A stretch of DNA of 64,000 nucleotides from Uloborus plumipes (Eukaryota > Arthropoda > Arachnida > Araneae > Uloboridae): positions 45,311-109,310 of the forward strand of contig JAXGGA010003071.1 in NCBI GenBank assembly GCA_038373865.1, in the 5' to 3' direction. The notes under the pieces are model-generated. The model saw nothing but the letters and a program-made list of their open reading frames with translations, was not told where the DNA came from and did not search any database. This document shows, piece after piece, positions 1 through 10,288 of the stretch. A program made the position numbers and the translations under genes. How positions within the stretch are numbered: the first letter of the stretch is position 1; each line of letters begins with the position of its first letter.

Positions 1-299
1 ATGAAGGAAAATCTTATCTTTCTGTAGAAGAACGAGACATCTGCAACGAATGCTTCAGAAAATATTAAAAGAAAGAAGTTGCAACAGGCTTTATTTCAGG
101 ATAAGAACAATAGGGGAGAGGGGGGCAAATGTGAACAAACGATATTTTACCCATTTAACTTAAAGAGAAAAATCTGAAAAAACATTTACGCAGATGGTAG
201 CATGAGCTGCCTGATACGAGCTGCACGTATTCTGCCTGAAATTTCAAAGATCCAAACCATTTTGTTTTTTTGTTTTTTTTAATTATACGAAACTGGAAA
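1..299. other. Unassigned AT-rich sequence
   Basis: I see no coding sequence, RNA gene or paired repeat ends here. The segment leads into a T-rich stretch just before the hAT-like repeats. Confidence 0.5.
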
Positions 300-557
300 A
301 AATTGGCTGAAATTTCAGAAAGGAAGTAATGATATTTCTTAGGAGCTCCATGATACATTTTGGGAGTCCCCCACAGAAGGGTGATCCTGGCGCTCCCCCC
401 CCCCCACCACCACCAAGCGATGCAAGATTTGCAAGATTAAAAATAACTTTATATTTTGTGCGCAATTTCAGAAAGACAATATTTTCACCTTTCAAAACAT
501 TTAAAATACATTTCAGGTGCCATCCCGTGAAGAGTCTCCCCTGTAGCGACACTACTG
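300..557. mobile_element. hAT-like terminal fragment, right end only
   Basis: The segment ends in a sequence whose reverse complement starts CAGTAGTGTCGCTACAGGGG, which matches the CAGTGGCGTCGC type of end seen on many hAT elements. Inside are degenerate units ending in phrases such as a C-rich block followed by AAGGGTG. No matching left end is visible, so the element is truncated or its left end has decayed. The flank after the end is aataaata, with no upstream partner found. Confidence 0.5.
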
Positions 558-929
558 AATAAATATAATCTAAAATATAGCAGGTTTTAAATATATTTTC
601 CGAACCTCTTAAATGCGTTATGGATGTCACCCCCTCCCTTTTAGAAGGGTGTCTGCAGGCGCAAATGTGTTTCTGGTTTTGAAAGATTAAATGCATCTGT
701 ACATGTTGAATAAAAAATTCAGAATTGAAGAATTTTTCCAAAACACTTAAAACTATTTCGGTGTCACACTTCACAAGGGTGTCATCTGACTACCCCCCCC
801 CCCCCAAGAAAATGTTTTTTTTTCTTCCTCCTTTTCTTTTTCTTCTTCCTTCTCTCTTTCTGATTTTTTTTCCGCCCCATTGACGGGTGACGCCCGGAGC
901 GGAGCGCAACCCTCACAGCGACGATACTG
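558..929. mobile_element. Second hAT-like terminal fragment with degenerate internal repeats
   Basis: The reverse complement of the end begins CAGTATCGTCGCTGTGAGGG, a second hAT-type terminus about 370 bp after the first. Upstream are two diverged units containing GTGTCACCC or GTGTCACAC followed by AAGGGTGTC, like those before position 557. The two ends look like related non-autonomous copies in tandem. No left end or target duplication was found. Confidence 0.45.
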
Positions 930-2127
930 ATATATATCTTTTCTCTATAGAAAGGAGTATTAATTCAATACTTTTTTTAACATTGAAAATGTTCCTTTTT
1001 ATAAATAATTATTAATTTTATTCAAGCGAAGTAAAATTCATTTGGAGAAAAGGACAAATTACAAATCACAAAATGATTATAATGAGAGCTATCAATCACT
1101 TTTAAATTAAATAATTTTAACAAGGAGGAAAATACGTCCCAGAAATCACGTCAAACTAATTTAAGAAATAAATATAAAAAAATATTTTTTAAAAAAATAT
1201 TTAGAAATATAAATTAAAGTGAAAAAAAAAGAGAAAAAACTCGTAATTTCTTTTATAGTGCGGTTGCACGTCCCTCTATGTAATTTAGTAGGTCATTTTG
1301 CTAACGTCTTCGTCTGCGAACCGAAAAGTTGGTGGATCTAACCTGCAAAGGAGAGTGATATGATTTTCACTTTTTGTATATTTTAAATTTTTAAACACTT
1401 CCGAGTGTCATATTTACTTGAAAAATTTGTATTTACACTGTAATCAACGTACACTTTAAACCTGTACATAAATACTTCACGAATAAGCCAGTAATTAAGT
1501 TTTATTTTTTGTTATTTGGTTGAAAAACTTATTTTTACCTTCATGTGAAAAGGTGTTCCAGTTAAAGAATTCCTGCAATTCACTTCTCTTATTGCAAGGT
1601 GATTTTTTAAAACTTATGTTTATTGTAAAGTGGAAGGTTTTAAATACATTTCATTTTTCAGTCAAGCAGTCCAGGAAAAAGAAGACAGTCGCAGGACTGA
1701 CGGAGAGAAGTTATGCTTTTATTGAATATCATAAGCTTATAATGGTGAGGGCACATTAAAGCAACAAATCAAATTTAGTTTTTTTATTTTAGTTTATTTT
1801 GTTTCCGATTGTTTTTTTTCCCTTGATTGAAAAGTTAGGTTGTTTATCTCAAAACAACGCGTAGACAAACCAGTTCATCTTAAATATCCACAAGTAGCAA
1901 TCAAACTCAGAGAATTTGTCCTGTTTAGTTCCTAAAAATATTTAGTGACACCTCAGATTTTCTAGTTTTTGTAGCATTCAGCTGCATCTATCTGAAATAG
2001 AAATGTCGAATAGGTTGTTTTGAAACTACTGGTTAAAAATGTTGCAGCCCAGGCCCGTCAATTTGCAGTAACGATTTTCGACTCGTGGTCCGACTGACCG
2101 GCAGAGATCTGCAGTCTACAGAGAAAC
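930..2127. other. Intergenic AT-rich segment
   Basis: No gene is recognised. The segment holds a tRNA-like stretch (1256-1346) and, at 2049, a CAGGCCCGTCAATTTGC phrase resembling the start of the small hAT MITE at 5551, without a visible partner. The 79-codon ORF at 1520-1759 has no recognisable motif. Confidence 0.5.
1256..1346 (+). repeat. Degenerate tRNA-derived (SINE-like) sequence
   Basis: The order of phrases GCTAACGTC, TTCGTCTGCGAACCGAAA and GTGGATCTAACC follows the D-arm, anticodon-arm and T-arm (B box) order of tRNA-derived SINE heads. The B box is far from the GGTTCGAATCC consensus and the stems do not pair well. It is most likely an old SINE head, not a functional tRNA gene. Confidence 0.3.
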
Positions 2128-3103
2128 TTAAGAGCAAGAATCTGAGAAACTGTCACGCCTAGCACTATGAGGTGATTCATGACCTCTCAGATTTTCTCCC
2201 GAAAATTACCAAATGTTTATTATCTTGTTGAAAGACCAAATCCAGAATGTTTTGCTCTAAAATTGAGTTGTTTAGTTTTTATGGACCCCTAAAGGTGAAG
2301 GTGCGGCATCAAAAATTAAGCGGATTTTTTTAAGACATGGAAGTTACTGTGAGCCAAAACTCTTACCAGGAACTGTTTAACTCCAATTTTCTTTTTGTAT
2401 ATGGAATATAGAAGGTTGAAACTTTACAAAATGAATGTTAAATTTGTGGTAAGTTGTCGCCGTAAGGTCAGTGAAGGCCCTCAAAACAAGGTATTTTTGA
2501 CTTTTTTTAGCGTTTTTAAGGTCCAAAAACAGCTTGTACATTTCAGTTGGCACGGCAAAAGTAGTGTCGTTTGAAAGACCAGTGTAAGCACTTTAAAATA
2601 ATGTATAAATAACCGAGGAAAGTTCAACGTACTTTTAGTTGCGTAAGGCTGAAATATGAAAAATGTCATATTTTACCGATATTCAAACGGTCATAACTTC
2701 CTCTGCCAACAACATATTGAAATATTTTTTTTTGCCAATGTCATACTCAATTCTTTGTCTTAACAGAACAGTTAAATCCTTTGAGGCGAAATGTGAAAAA
2801 AAAATTTTACGAAAAATGCACAGGAAAAAATACATTTTTTGTAAAAAAATTTTTCTCATTTCGCCTCAAAGGACTCAACTGTTCTGTTAAGACAAAGAAT
2901 AGAGTATGACATTGGCGAAAAAAATATTTCAATATGTTGTTGGCAGAGGAAGTTATGACCGTTTGAATATGGGTAAAATATGACATTTTTCATATTTCGG
3001 CCTTACGCAACTAAAAGCACATTGAACTTTCCTCGGTTGTTTATACATTATTTAAAAGTGCTTACACTGGCCTTTCAAACGACACCACTTTTGCCGTGGT
3101 AAC

Positions 3104-4528
3104 CAGGGTTGCCAGATTTAAGAACTGTAAATACGGGACAGGCTCTTGGGGGGGGGGGGAGATTGAGAGATGATGAAGTCTAAAGGTTGAATTTTGCAAC
3201 TTTGACTTTGATATTAAACGCTTCTCACAAATATAAATGAAGAAAGAAATTCACAATGATCATATGAATAAAAACTTCATTTTTTACCATTGCATAGTTA
3301 TTTTTCGTCATGAATATTGGTGGGGAAAGGTTTTCCACTAAGTATTGTAAAAATTCGTATTTCCCTGTTGTTAACCCCCTTTTTCCTGACGCAGGACCGT
3401 CATTTCAAATTTTGCCGGTTGGGGGAGGGGGGGGATTATACAAAATTTCAATGTAAATTATACCAAAAAAGCAAAAGTCACGCCCACTTATATGAAAATA
3501 CATTCTTTTCCAAAACCAGGGGGAGGCCATGATCACCCGTCTTGATGTCCCAAATGACGGGCCTTGGCGTGAAAGATATAATAGTCGCTTCTACTGATGA
3601 TTAATGTTTAGTATGTACTTTTTCAAAAAGCTAGACGTACCAATGGGGAAATTCGAACGTAAAATAATTTTAATGAGTAATTAACAAAAATTTTGATTAC
3701 AATTGAGTAGACATAGAATTAAACCTTACTACTTGAACTCACTATAAGAAGTTTACCTAAAACTAATAAAAAAATCAGTATTCAATATCTTTTGGGGAAA
3801 AACTGTACACTTTTGTCAATATTATAACATAATTATTCTTATATAATCTCGGGAAATTCCCCTTTTTTAAAATCATATTTGCTACCAGATTTTACTGCTG
3901 CAATAATTCTTTCTAAGTTTTGATGGTCTTTAGGATGCCATAAAACTCACTGTAATTTATATTTTTGTCGCTCATTGTAAAAATTATGTATCTTCATGTT
4001 TTTAAAACGCGTATTTGTTTGCTAAATGGAATAACATTTAGTTACATCTTTTAGTATAAAAGCGAAGCGAAGAAAATTTCAAAAAATTGAGATTGATTGA
4101 TTCAAAAAAAATCAAAAAAATCTAGTGACTAATAGTAGCTGAACACATATATTTCTTTTATAATTGAAAAATTGAGAACGGCTTTTTATATAATAAGGCA
4201 TAGTAAAATCATTTACAAGGAGATACACCACTTTTACAATTAACGTTTGTTGAATTGATTGTCGCGATAATTTCTGCTCTAACTGAATAGAACGATACCA
4301 TTACTTCAGAACAGGAAAATATTATGATTCAATCAATTTTCTTGTCACTCTATTTCATTTTTTGTTTCACTTCATTTTTTTTCTGAAAATAATGTTTCGT
4401 TTTGTAAAACGCTGTTTCTAGCTAGAATACGGGACTTTAGCCGTCCTGTATCAAAGTTCCCCGGGACGCGGGACAATATTTCAAAAAACGGGACTGTCCC
4501 TTGAAATCCGGGACGTCTGGCAACCCTG
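3104..4528. mobile_element. hAT non-autonomous element, CAGGGTTGCCAG ends
   Basis: The ends are CAGGGTTGCCAG and its reverse complement, flanked by a perfect 8-bp duplication GTGGTAAC (3096-3103 and 4529-4536). Eight-base duplications and a CAG-type terminus are hAT hallmarks. No transposase is visible; ORFs inside have no hAT motifs. It sits in the right arm of the TTAA palindrome, so it arrived later. A smaller MITE lies inside it. Confidence 0.9.
3392..3566 (-). mobile_element. Small hAT-like MITE (CAGGCCCGTCATTT family)
   Basis: The ends CAGGACCGTCATTT and (reverse strand) CAAGGCCCGTCATTT enclose G-rich and C-rich blocks and a CACGCCCACTTATATG phrase, which is the reverse complement of a phrase in the copy at 5551-5720. 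It is therefore the same family in the opposite orientation, nested inside the hAT at 3104. A clear 8-bp duplication is not seen. Confidence 0.6.
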
Positions 4529-4941
4529 GTGGTAACTGAAATGTACAAGCTGTTTTTGGACATCAAAAACGCTAAAAAACGTCAAAAATGCCTTGTTTTG
4601 AGGGCCTTCACTGACCTTACGGCAACAACTTACCACAAATTTAACATTCATTTTATAAAGTTTCAACCTTCTATATTCCATACACAAAAAGAAAATTGGA
4701 GTTAAACAGTTCCTGGTAAAAGTTTTGGCTCACAGCAACTTCCATGTCTTGAAAATCCGCTTAATTTTTGATGCCGCACCTTCAACTTTAGGGGTCCATA
4801 AAATCTAAACAACTCAACTTTAGAGCAAAACATTCTGGATTTGGTCTTTCAACAAGATAATAAACATTTGGTAATTTTTTGGAAAAAATCTGAGACGTCA
4901 TGAATCACAGGCGTGACACTCTCTCAGATTCTTGCTCTTAA

Positions 4942-5542
4942 TACGGTCTTCGGAGATTTTTAAATATCTTTTTTTCTCTACGTTAAAAAAATTTCCTAAC
5001 ATAAAAGAAGAGACAGAGGGGAGAAATAAAAGAAAAGATATTAATAATATGATGTACGACATTTTTTACGTGAGTGTTGTGATTGCTTTTATAATTTTCT
5101 ATTATTTTTCATACATTTTTTATTTACTTATGTATAATTCTAACAATAACTACTTATCTTTTATGTGACAGTTTTTTGTAAAAAAAAAAAAAAGAAAGGA
5201 AGAAAAAAATAATCAAAAAGAAACCCCTCACAGATCAGCAAACTTTTTTCGGAAGTTTTTAACTGTCCATAAGTCACAAATTTTTCATTGCAAAATTAAT
5301 AAGTAAATAATTAAAGTAAAATGAATAAAAAGAAAAAAATCCCCTCGGTTTGGAGAAAAATATTCAAGTTTCTAACAGTCTGTGAGTCGCTAGTGTTTGT
5401 TGGAAAAGAATAGAAAGAAAAAATAAAAATGGGGAAAACGTTTCGCCGTTCCAGGCATCAAAAAAGGTTCAGAAACGCTGATTTGGAGGAGCTGTCTCTC
5501 TGCCCCCCCCCCACACACGGTACTCGCTCGCCTGTATTTTGG
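4942..5542. other. Unassigned AT-rich segment
   Basis: No gene is recognised. The ORF at 4932-5168 is low-complexity, rich in Tyr, Phe and Ile as expected from AT-rich noncoding DNA. A C-run followed by CACACA occurs near 5505. Confidence 0.5.
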
Positions 5543-5550
5543 ACACAGAA

Positions 5551-5720
5551 CAGGCCCGTCATTTAGGGGGGGCAGGGGGGTCAATTGCCCCCCTCTGACT
5601 TTGAGAAATCAATGTATTTACATATAAGTGGGCGTGGTTTTTTATGTTTTCCGATGAAATTGCATTATGTTTAGACCTTTTGCCCCCCCCCCCCTGGAAA
5701 AACTTGAAATAACGTCCCTG
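5551..5720 (+). mobile_element. Small hAT MITE with perfect 8-bp target duplication
   Basis: The ends CAGGCCCGTCATTT and (reverse strand) CAGGGACGTTATTT are flanked by perfect ACACAGAA duplications (5543-5550 and 5721-5728). The 170-bp body has G-rich and C-rich subterminal blocks and a central ATAAGTGGGCGTGG. Related copies are at 3392-3566 and 30370-30477. Confidence 0.88.
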
Positions 5721-5831
5721 ACACAGAATGAATTAATACATTAGTTTTCCACTACAATATAGATTGAGTATGTACCGTTTTCACTTTCTCCCCAGAAAAT
5801 TTTGAATTGGAGGGTCTATCTTTTGAGTATG

Positions 5832-6083
5832 CTGCCATGCTAAGCACAAAAGTCGCATATGCACTTTTTAACAAAACTGAGTTATCGCCACCAGTTGGCT
5901 GTTTGTGACATGTTTTACCTAAAAACAAAATTATATGGTCATTTGAGAACGGGAAATAATTTTTTAAAAAATTCTGAAAAGGTTTCATTTGAATCTAATA
6001 CATGGTGACGCAAAACTTTTAAAGAGTTTTATCTCAGTTTGAGCTCAACTGCAGATACCGCTTTTGCGCTTAGCATACGGCAG
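5832..6083 (+). mobile_element. 252-bp TA-flanked MITE, copy A
   Basis: The ends are CTGCCATGCTAAGCACAAAA and the reverse complement of CTGCCGTATGCTAAGCGCAA, with TA next to the ends. The body contains phrases shared with copies B, C and D, including GAGTTATCGCCACC and TGGTCATTTGAGAACGGG. TA duplications and long end repeats fit a Tc1/mariner-type MITE; no transposase is present. Confidence 0.82.
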
Positions 6084-6944
6084 TATGGTTAACTGTGAAA
6101 ACGAACCCAAGCGATTTTGTCTTTCGTCGTTGTTTCCACGAACTGTTTTAGTAAATTGACCTCACAGAAGACCCTACATTGCTTACTGAGTCGGCATACT
6201 TGTTTGGTGTCTGGTTAAAAAAAAAGAAAGGAATTTGAAATCCCCTGCATTTGAACATAAATCTATCGTTCAGCCTACAGCTGCACTCCCTAGCTCTAGA
6301 GAAGTCCGCTGGGGTCTTGCCACCCTCTCAAGGGTTCGTTAGGTCACCCTTCCCTCAGAATTTCAAGCGAACTTTTTCGCGTACTAAATCTTTGCTTTTT
6401 GACACGGGATATATACACAGATCTGCGAGGAAAGCAAGGGAGTTTCGAGTGTCATGTGATCTTTTTGACAGACCCACCGCAGTAAATTCTCGTTCATTGG
6501 CATTTCAGTTTACGTTACATTTCGCCGACAGAGACTCCCTCGATAAGCGAAAAGGCTCCTGCACAGTTTTAGCAAGCATAGCAATAGACAATTCTACAGT
6601 ATCTGTAGAAGTATCTCTGTTCGCTAAGTATCTGTAGAAATGAGTGCTTGAGGACATTTTGAGAGCGTTTCGGATCCCATAGCAACAAGAGGGCAATGTT
6701 AAAATTAGATGCTTATTTTGTGATTTTTTTTTACTGAAACCAAATAAACAAGTTTTTCACAATAGAGATAATTTTGTTTAACAGATCTCAAAAATGCAAA
6801 AAAAGTAAAGTAAAATGAATAAACAATAAGTACTATCAAATTAAATTAAATTAAATTTGAAAAAAAAATGAATTTTGACACCTCAAATTCGAATTATGTT
6901 TTTCGCAATGACAAATTGCGATAGGTGTGTCTGTAGGTGTGTCA
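6084..6944. other. Unassigned segment with one unrecognised 128-codon ORF
   Basis: Positions 6251-6637 (+) hold an open frame with no recognisable domain, no splice context that I trust and no similarity I can name. The DNA is somewhat more GC-rich than its surroundings and may be an old repeat. It should not be taken as a gene on this evidence. Confidence 0.4.
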
Positions 6945-6978
6945 AAAGTGGCGATTTTGCGCTTAGCACGACGGTATA

Positions 6979-7230
6979 CTGCCGGCCGTGCTAAGCGCAA
7001 AAGTGGTATCTGCAGTCGAGCTCAAACTGAGATAAAACTCTTTGAAGTTTTGCGCCACCATGTATTTGATTCAGATGAAACTTTTTCAGAATTTTTTAAA
7101 AAATATTTCTCTTTCTCAAATGACCATATAATTTTATATTTGGGTAAAATACGTCACAAAGAGCCACCTGTTGGGGATAACTCAATTTTGTTAAAACGTG
7201 CAGATACGACTTTTGTGCTTAGCATGGCAG
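6979..7230 (-). mobile_element. 252-bp TA-flanked MITE, copy B
   Basis: This copy runs opposite to copies A, C and D. Its ends are CTGCCGGCCGTGCTAAGCGC and the reverse complement of CTGCCATGCTAAGCACAAAA, with TA at 6977-6978 and 7231-7232. A fragment of another right end (GCGCTTAGCACGACGG) lies immediately upstream at 6945-6974, so two copies abut here. Confidence 0.82.
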
Positions 7231-7420
7231 TATAGTACTACTGCAGCCTCTCGAGAGAGCTAACCTTACTTCCAAAAAACACATTTTGTTACTCTTTTGT
7301 AGAAAAGGGTAAACACGAGAGCGTAAAAAAACTTTAATGCCTATATTAGGAGGGAAAAAAAACACCGTGATAGATTGAAGCCGCGAAAGTCCAAGCGCGA
7401 AGTAGCGAGGGTCCACTATG

Positions 7421-8000
7421 GTGCGTTTTTAGTTCGGTATTGCAATCACTATTCATATCGAAAGCCTTCCTTGAAACTTCACAAACTACTAATTTTACCA
7501 CCTATACTGCTGTGCTAAGCATAAAAGTCGTATCTGCAGTTTTTAACAAAATTGAGTTATCGCCACCTGCTGGCTCTTTATGACGTATTTTACCTAAATA
7601 CAAAATTACATGGTCATTTGAGAACGGGAAATATTTTTTAAAAAAATCTGAAAAAGTTTCATCTGAATCAAATACATGGTGGGGCAAAACTGTAAAGAGT
7701 TAATATCTCAGTGCGTTTTTAGTTCGGTATTGCAATCACTATTCATATCAAAAGCCTACCTTAAAACTTCACAAACTACTAATTTTACCACTATTACTGC
7801 TGTGCTAAGCACAAAAGTCGTATCTGCAGTTTTTAACAAAATTGAGTTATCGCCACCTGCTGGCTCTTTGTGACGTATTTTACCTAAATACAAAATTATA
7901 TGGTCATTTGAGAACGGGAAATATTTTTGAAAAAAATCTGAAGAAGTTTTATCTGAATCAAATACATGGTGGCGCAAAACTGTAAAGAGTAATATCTCAG
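7421..8000 (+). repeat. 290-bp tandem duplication containing MITE copies C and D
   Basis: Two 290-bp units (7421-7710 and 7711-8000) start with GTGCGTTTTTAGTTCGGTAT and both contain about 85 bp of flank plus the left 204 bp of the 252-bp MITE. They differ only by scattered substitutions and small indels. The first unit stops at AATATCTCAG, where the second begins, so MITE C lacks its right end while D runs on to its natural end. Confidence 0.85.
7507..7710 (+). mobile_element. 252-bp MITE, copy C, right end missing
   Basis: It starts CTGCTGTGCTAAGCATAAAA after TA, matches copy D throughout, and is cut at the duplication junction at 7710. Its truncation is explained by the tandem duplication, not by transposition. 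Confidence 0.8.
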
Positions 8001-8044
8001 TTTGATCTCGACTGCAAATACCACTTTTGAGCTTAGCACGGCAG
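7797..8044 (+). mobile_element. 252-bp MITE, copy D, hit at its right end by a hAT
   Basis: It starts CTGCTGTGCTAAGCACAAAA after TA and ends in ACGGCAG. That last stretch is duplicated on the far side of the hAT at 8046-9660 (9661-9668), where it continues into TA. The hAT therefore landed within the terminal bases of this MITE. Confidence 0.85.
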
Positions 8045-8045
8045 T

Positions 8046-9660
8046 CAGGGCCGGTCTTAGGCCGATTGGACCGATTTTTCCCAATCGGGCCCCGCTCTAG
8101 CAAGGGGCCCCGCGCCAACAAATTATTTTTGCCTTAAGGTAAATGAGAAAAAAGAACTATATCAAAATAAAAAGCTAATTGGCAATAATTAACTCATGTT
8201 TAATCTGTTTGAAAGTATGGTGCTAAGTTTAGTTCAATTTATGCTGTAGGAGCAAGGGGCCCCGCGCCGACAAATTATTTTTGCCTTTAGGTAAATGTTA
8301 ACAAAAAACTATATCAAAATAAGAAGCTAATTGGCAATATTTACCTGGTGTTTAATCCGTCTGAAAGTATAGTGCTACGTTTAGTTCAATTTATGATGTA
8401 GGAGCAAGGGGCCCCGCGTCGACAAATTATTTTCGCCTTTAGGTAAATGTTTAAAAAAAAAAACTATATCAAAATAAAGAGCTATTTGGCAATATTTAAC
8501 TGATGTTTAATCTGTCTGAAAGTGGTGCTACGTTTAGTTCCATTTATGGTGTAGAAGCAGGCGGCCCCGTGCCGACAAATTATTTTTGCCTTTAGGTAAA
8601 TGTTTAAAAAAAATTATATCAAAATAAGAAGCTAATTGGCAAAATTTACCTGGTGTTTAATCAGTCTGAAAGTATGGTGCTACGTTTAGTTAAATTTATG
8701 ATGTAGGAGCAAGGGGCCCCGCGCCGACAAATTATTTTCGCCTTTAGGTAAATGTTAAAAAAAAAACTTTTTCAAAATGAAAAACTAATTGTCAATATTT
8801 AACTGATGTTTAATCTGTCTGAAAGTATTTTGCTACGATTAGTTCAATTTATGGTGTAGGAGAACTTTCTGAAACTTTTGACATCTGTATTATTCTATTC
8901 AAAGCATTTCTAGTAAGAAACCTACATCTAATATCAAGGTCCTCTAAGAGAAAATCTAAAACTGCGTTTTCAGGACCCAAAATTTTCGGGGAAGAGCCCT
9001 CAAAGAGATGAGGGAGTTGGAGTTTTTTTTTTTTTTTCAAAGTGCCACCCCCCCTTAAAAATATTCTCTCATTTGGGCCTCTGCCTAAAATGTCTTCAAA
9101 TATCATTTTAAAATATATATTTCGAAAGGAGAGTCTGAATTTGAGCCTGAATTTCTCGCCCATTCCTCTGACATTACTGAAGATTGTTTAGAATTGCATT
9201 TCAAAAATTCAACGAGGAAAAATGTCTAGACGAGCGCTCCATCTTGCCATCCTCTAAATTATTATTCTAAGCTTGGTCCCATTAGCCCTCTCCAAAATTT
9301 AAACATATATACCCCACTATTTGCCTGCCACTAGTACAACTTAGTTCTTGGGAATATAATCAAAAATGCAACATGCTTTTTCGGATATATGAAACGGTTA
9401 TATAAGTAGTCTTTTCATCATCAACGAAAGGGTCAGGGAAGGTGCATAAAATAGAAAGAGAGGTTAGTCTGTAATGGCTTGTTTTAGCAAGCTATTGATT
9501 TATTATTATTTTTTTTCTGGTAAAAAAATAGCGAAACAAAAAGATTTTATTTTAAAAAGAGTTATATTCATTTGAGCCTCAAACTAAATGTAATCATTTT
9601 GCAAAGGGGGCCCCGCCAGAGTTCTCCAATCGGGCCCCGCATTTGCTAAGGCCGGCCCTG
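8046..9660. mobile_element. hAT non-autonomous element, CAGGGCCGG ends, with internal tandem repeats
   Basis: The ends CAGGGCCGGTCTTAGGCC and (reverse strand) CAGGGCCGGCCTTAG are flanked by a perfect 8-bp ACGGCAGT duplication (8038-8045 and 9661-9668). Both subterminal regions contain CCAATCGGGCCCCGC. No transposase frame is visible. The left half is occupied by a 152-bp tandem array. Confidence 0.92.
8101..8861 (+). repeat. 152-bp tandem repeat, five copies
   Basis: Units start at about 8101, 8253, 8405, 8558 and 8710, each beginning CAAGGGGCCCCGCGCC or a variant, then ACAAATTATTTTTGCC and later GTGTTTAATC, ending near TTTATGATGTAGGAG. The period is 152-153 bp. The GGGGCCCC start is shared with the hAT subterminal sequence, so the array appears to have grown from the end of the element. 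Confidence 0.9.
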
Positions 9661-9668
9661 ACGGCAGT

Positions 9669-10256
9669 ATATCCTTTTGCTTCTTGAAACCTTAATTTTA
9701 GGCTATCTTTAAAGAAAGAAGGGTTCGATGGCTCTCCTCATCGGAAATGTCTAAAAAGGATACATAAGTTATCTGATTTGAAAGTAAGGAAAGGGGTAAG
9801 TAGGGAAAGGATTCGGGAGCCTCAGTGGCGTATTTACCGTATCGTAACAGATGCAATTACGGGGGCCTACATAGCATAGGACCCTCAAAGGGATTTAAAA
9901 TGAACATGGAAAATGTTGAACATCTCAAAGTGACCAGTGAAAACGCATTGCGACTGGCCTCCAAATCCCCTAACCTGTGAACCTGCCACTGCGAAACAAG
10001 GTATAAAATGATGCTTTAAAGGCTTCTTTTCTTGTTTGGCAATGACAAATTGCTACGTGTTTTCTTTTTTAACCTCAGACGTCGTGCGGAACCTCTTTCA
10101 AATTGGCATTCTGCCAAAGCCTCACGTCCCGGTGCAGCAGTGCACTCTTGCTACTTATTAGCTCGCTGCACGGGGCCCCTGCTGGACTTGGTAGCGAAGG
10201 AGTGCACACACATATGTCTACACCCTACACCCACTTACATGGCAACTCATACACGC

Positions 10257-10288
<32 letters not shown>

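Larger units (their letters stand above)
2132..4937. mobile_element. TTAA-flanked palindromic element, copy 1 (interrupted)
   Basis: The element begins GAGCAAGAATCTGAGA and ends in its exact reverse complement, with TTAA on both sides (2128-2131 and 4938-4941). Almost the whole element is one inverted repeat. The left arm runs from 2132 to about 2830; the right arm runs from about 2845 to 3103 and resumes at 4537-4937 after a hAT insertion. Without that insert the element is about 1.37 kb. It has no credible ORF. A second copy lies at 57656-58997. TTAA targets are known for piggyBac, Kolobok and, as I recall, Sola3 elements; the GAG terminus is not the usual CCC start of piggyBac, so the superfamily is open. 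Confidence 0.88.

Noticed and set aside
1256..1346. A functional tRNA gene
   Set aside because: The stems do not pair and the B box is degenerate; kept only as a SINE-like remnant.
6251..6637. 128-codon ORF in a GC-richer patch
   Set aside because: No known motif, and a minus-strand frame is open over part of it; it cannot be supported as a gene.
8101..8861. Regular repeats that might suggest a CRISPR array
   Set aside because: The whole 152-bp unit repeats with no unique spacers, it lies in a hAT, and the genome is eukaryotic.
9823..9991. Facing CAGTGGC ends that could bound a 169-bp hAT MITE
   Set aside because: The 8-bp flanks do not match and the similarity is limited to seven bases, so it was not listed as an element.
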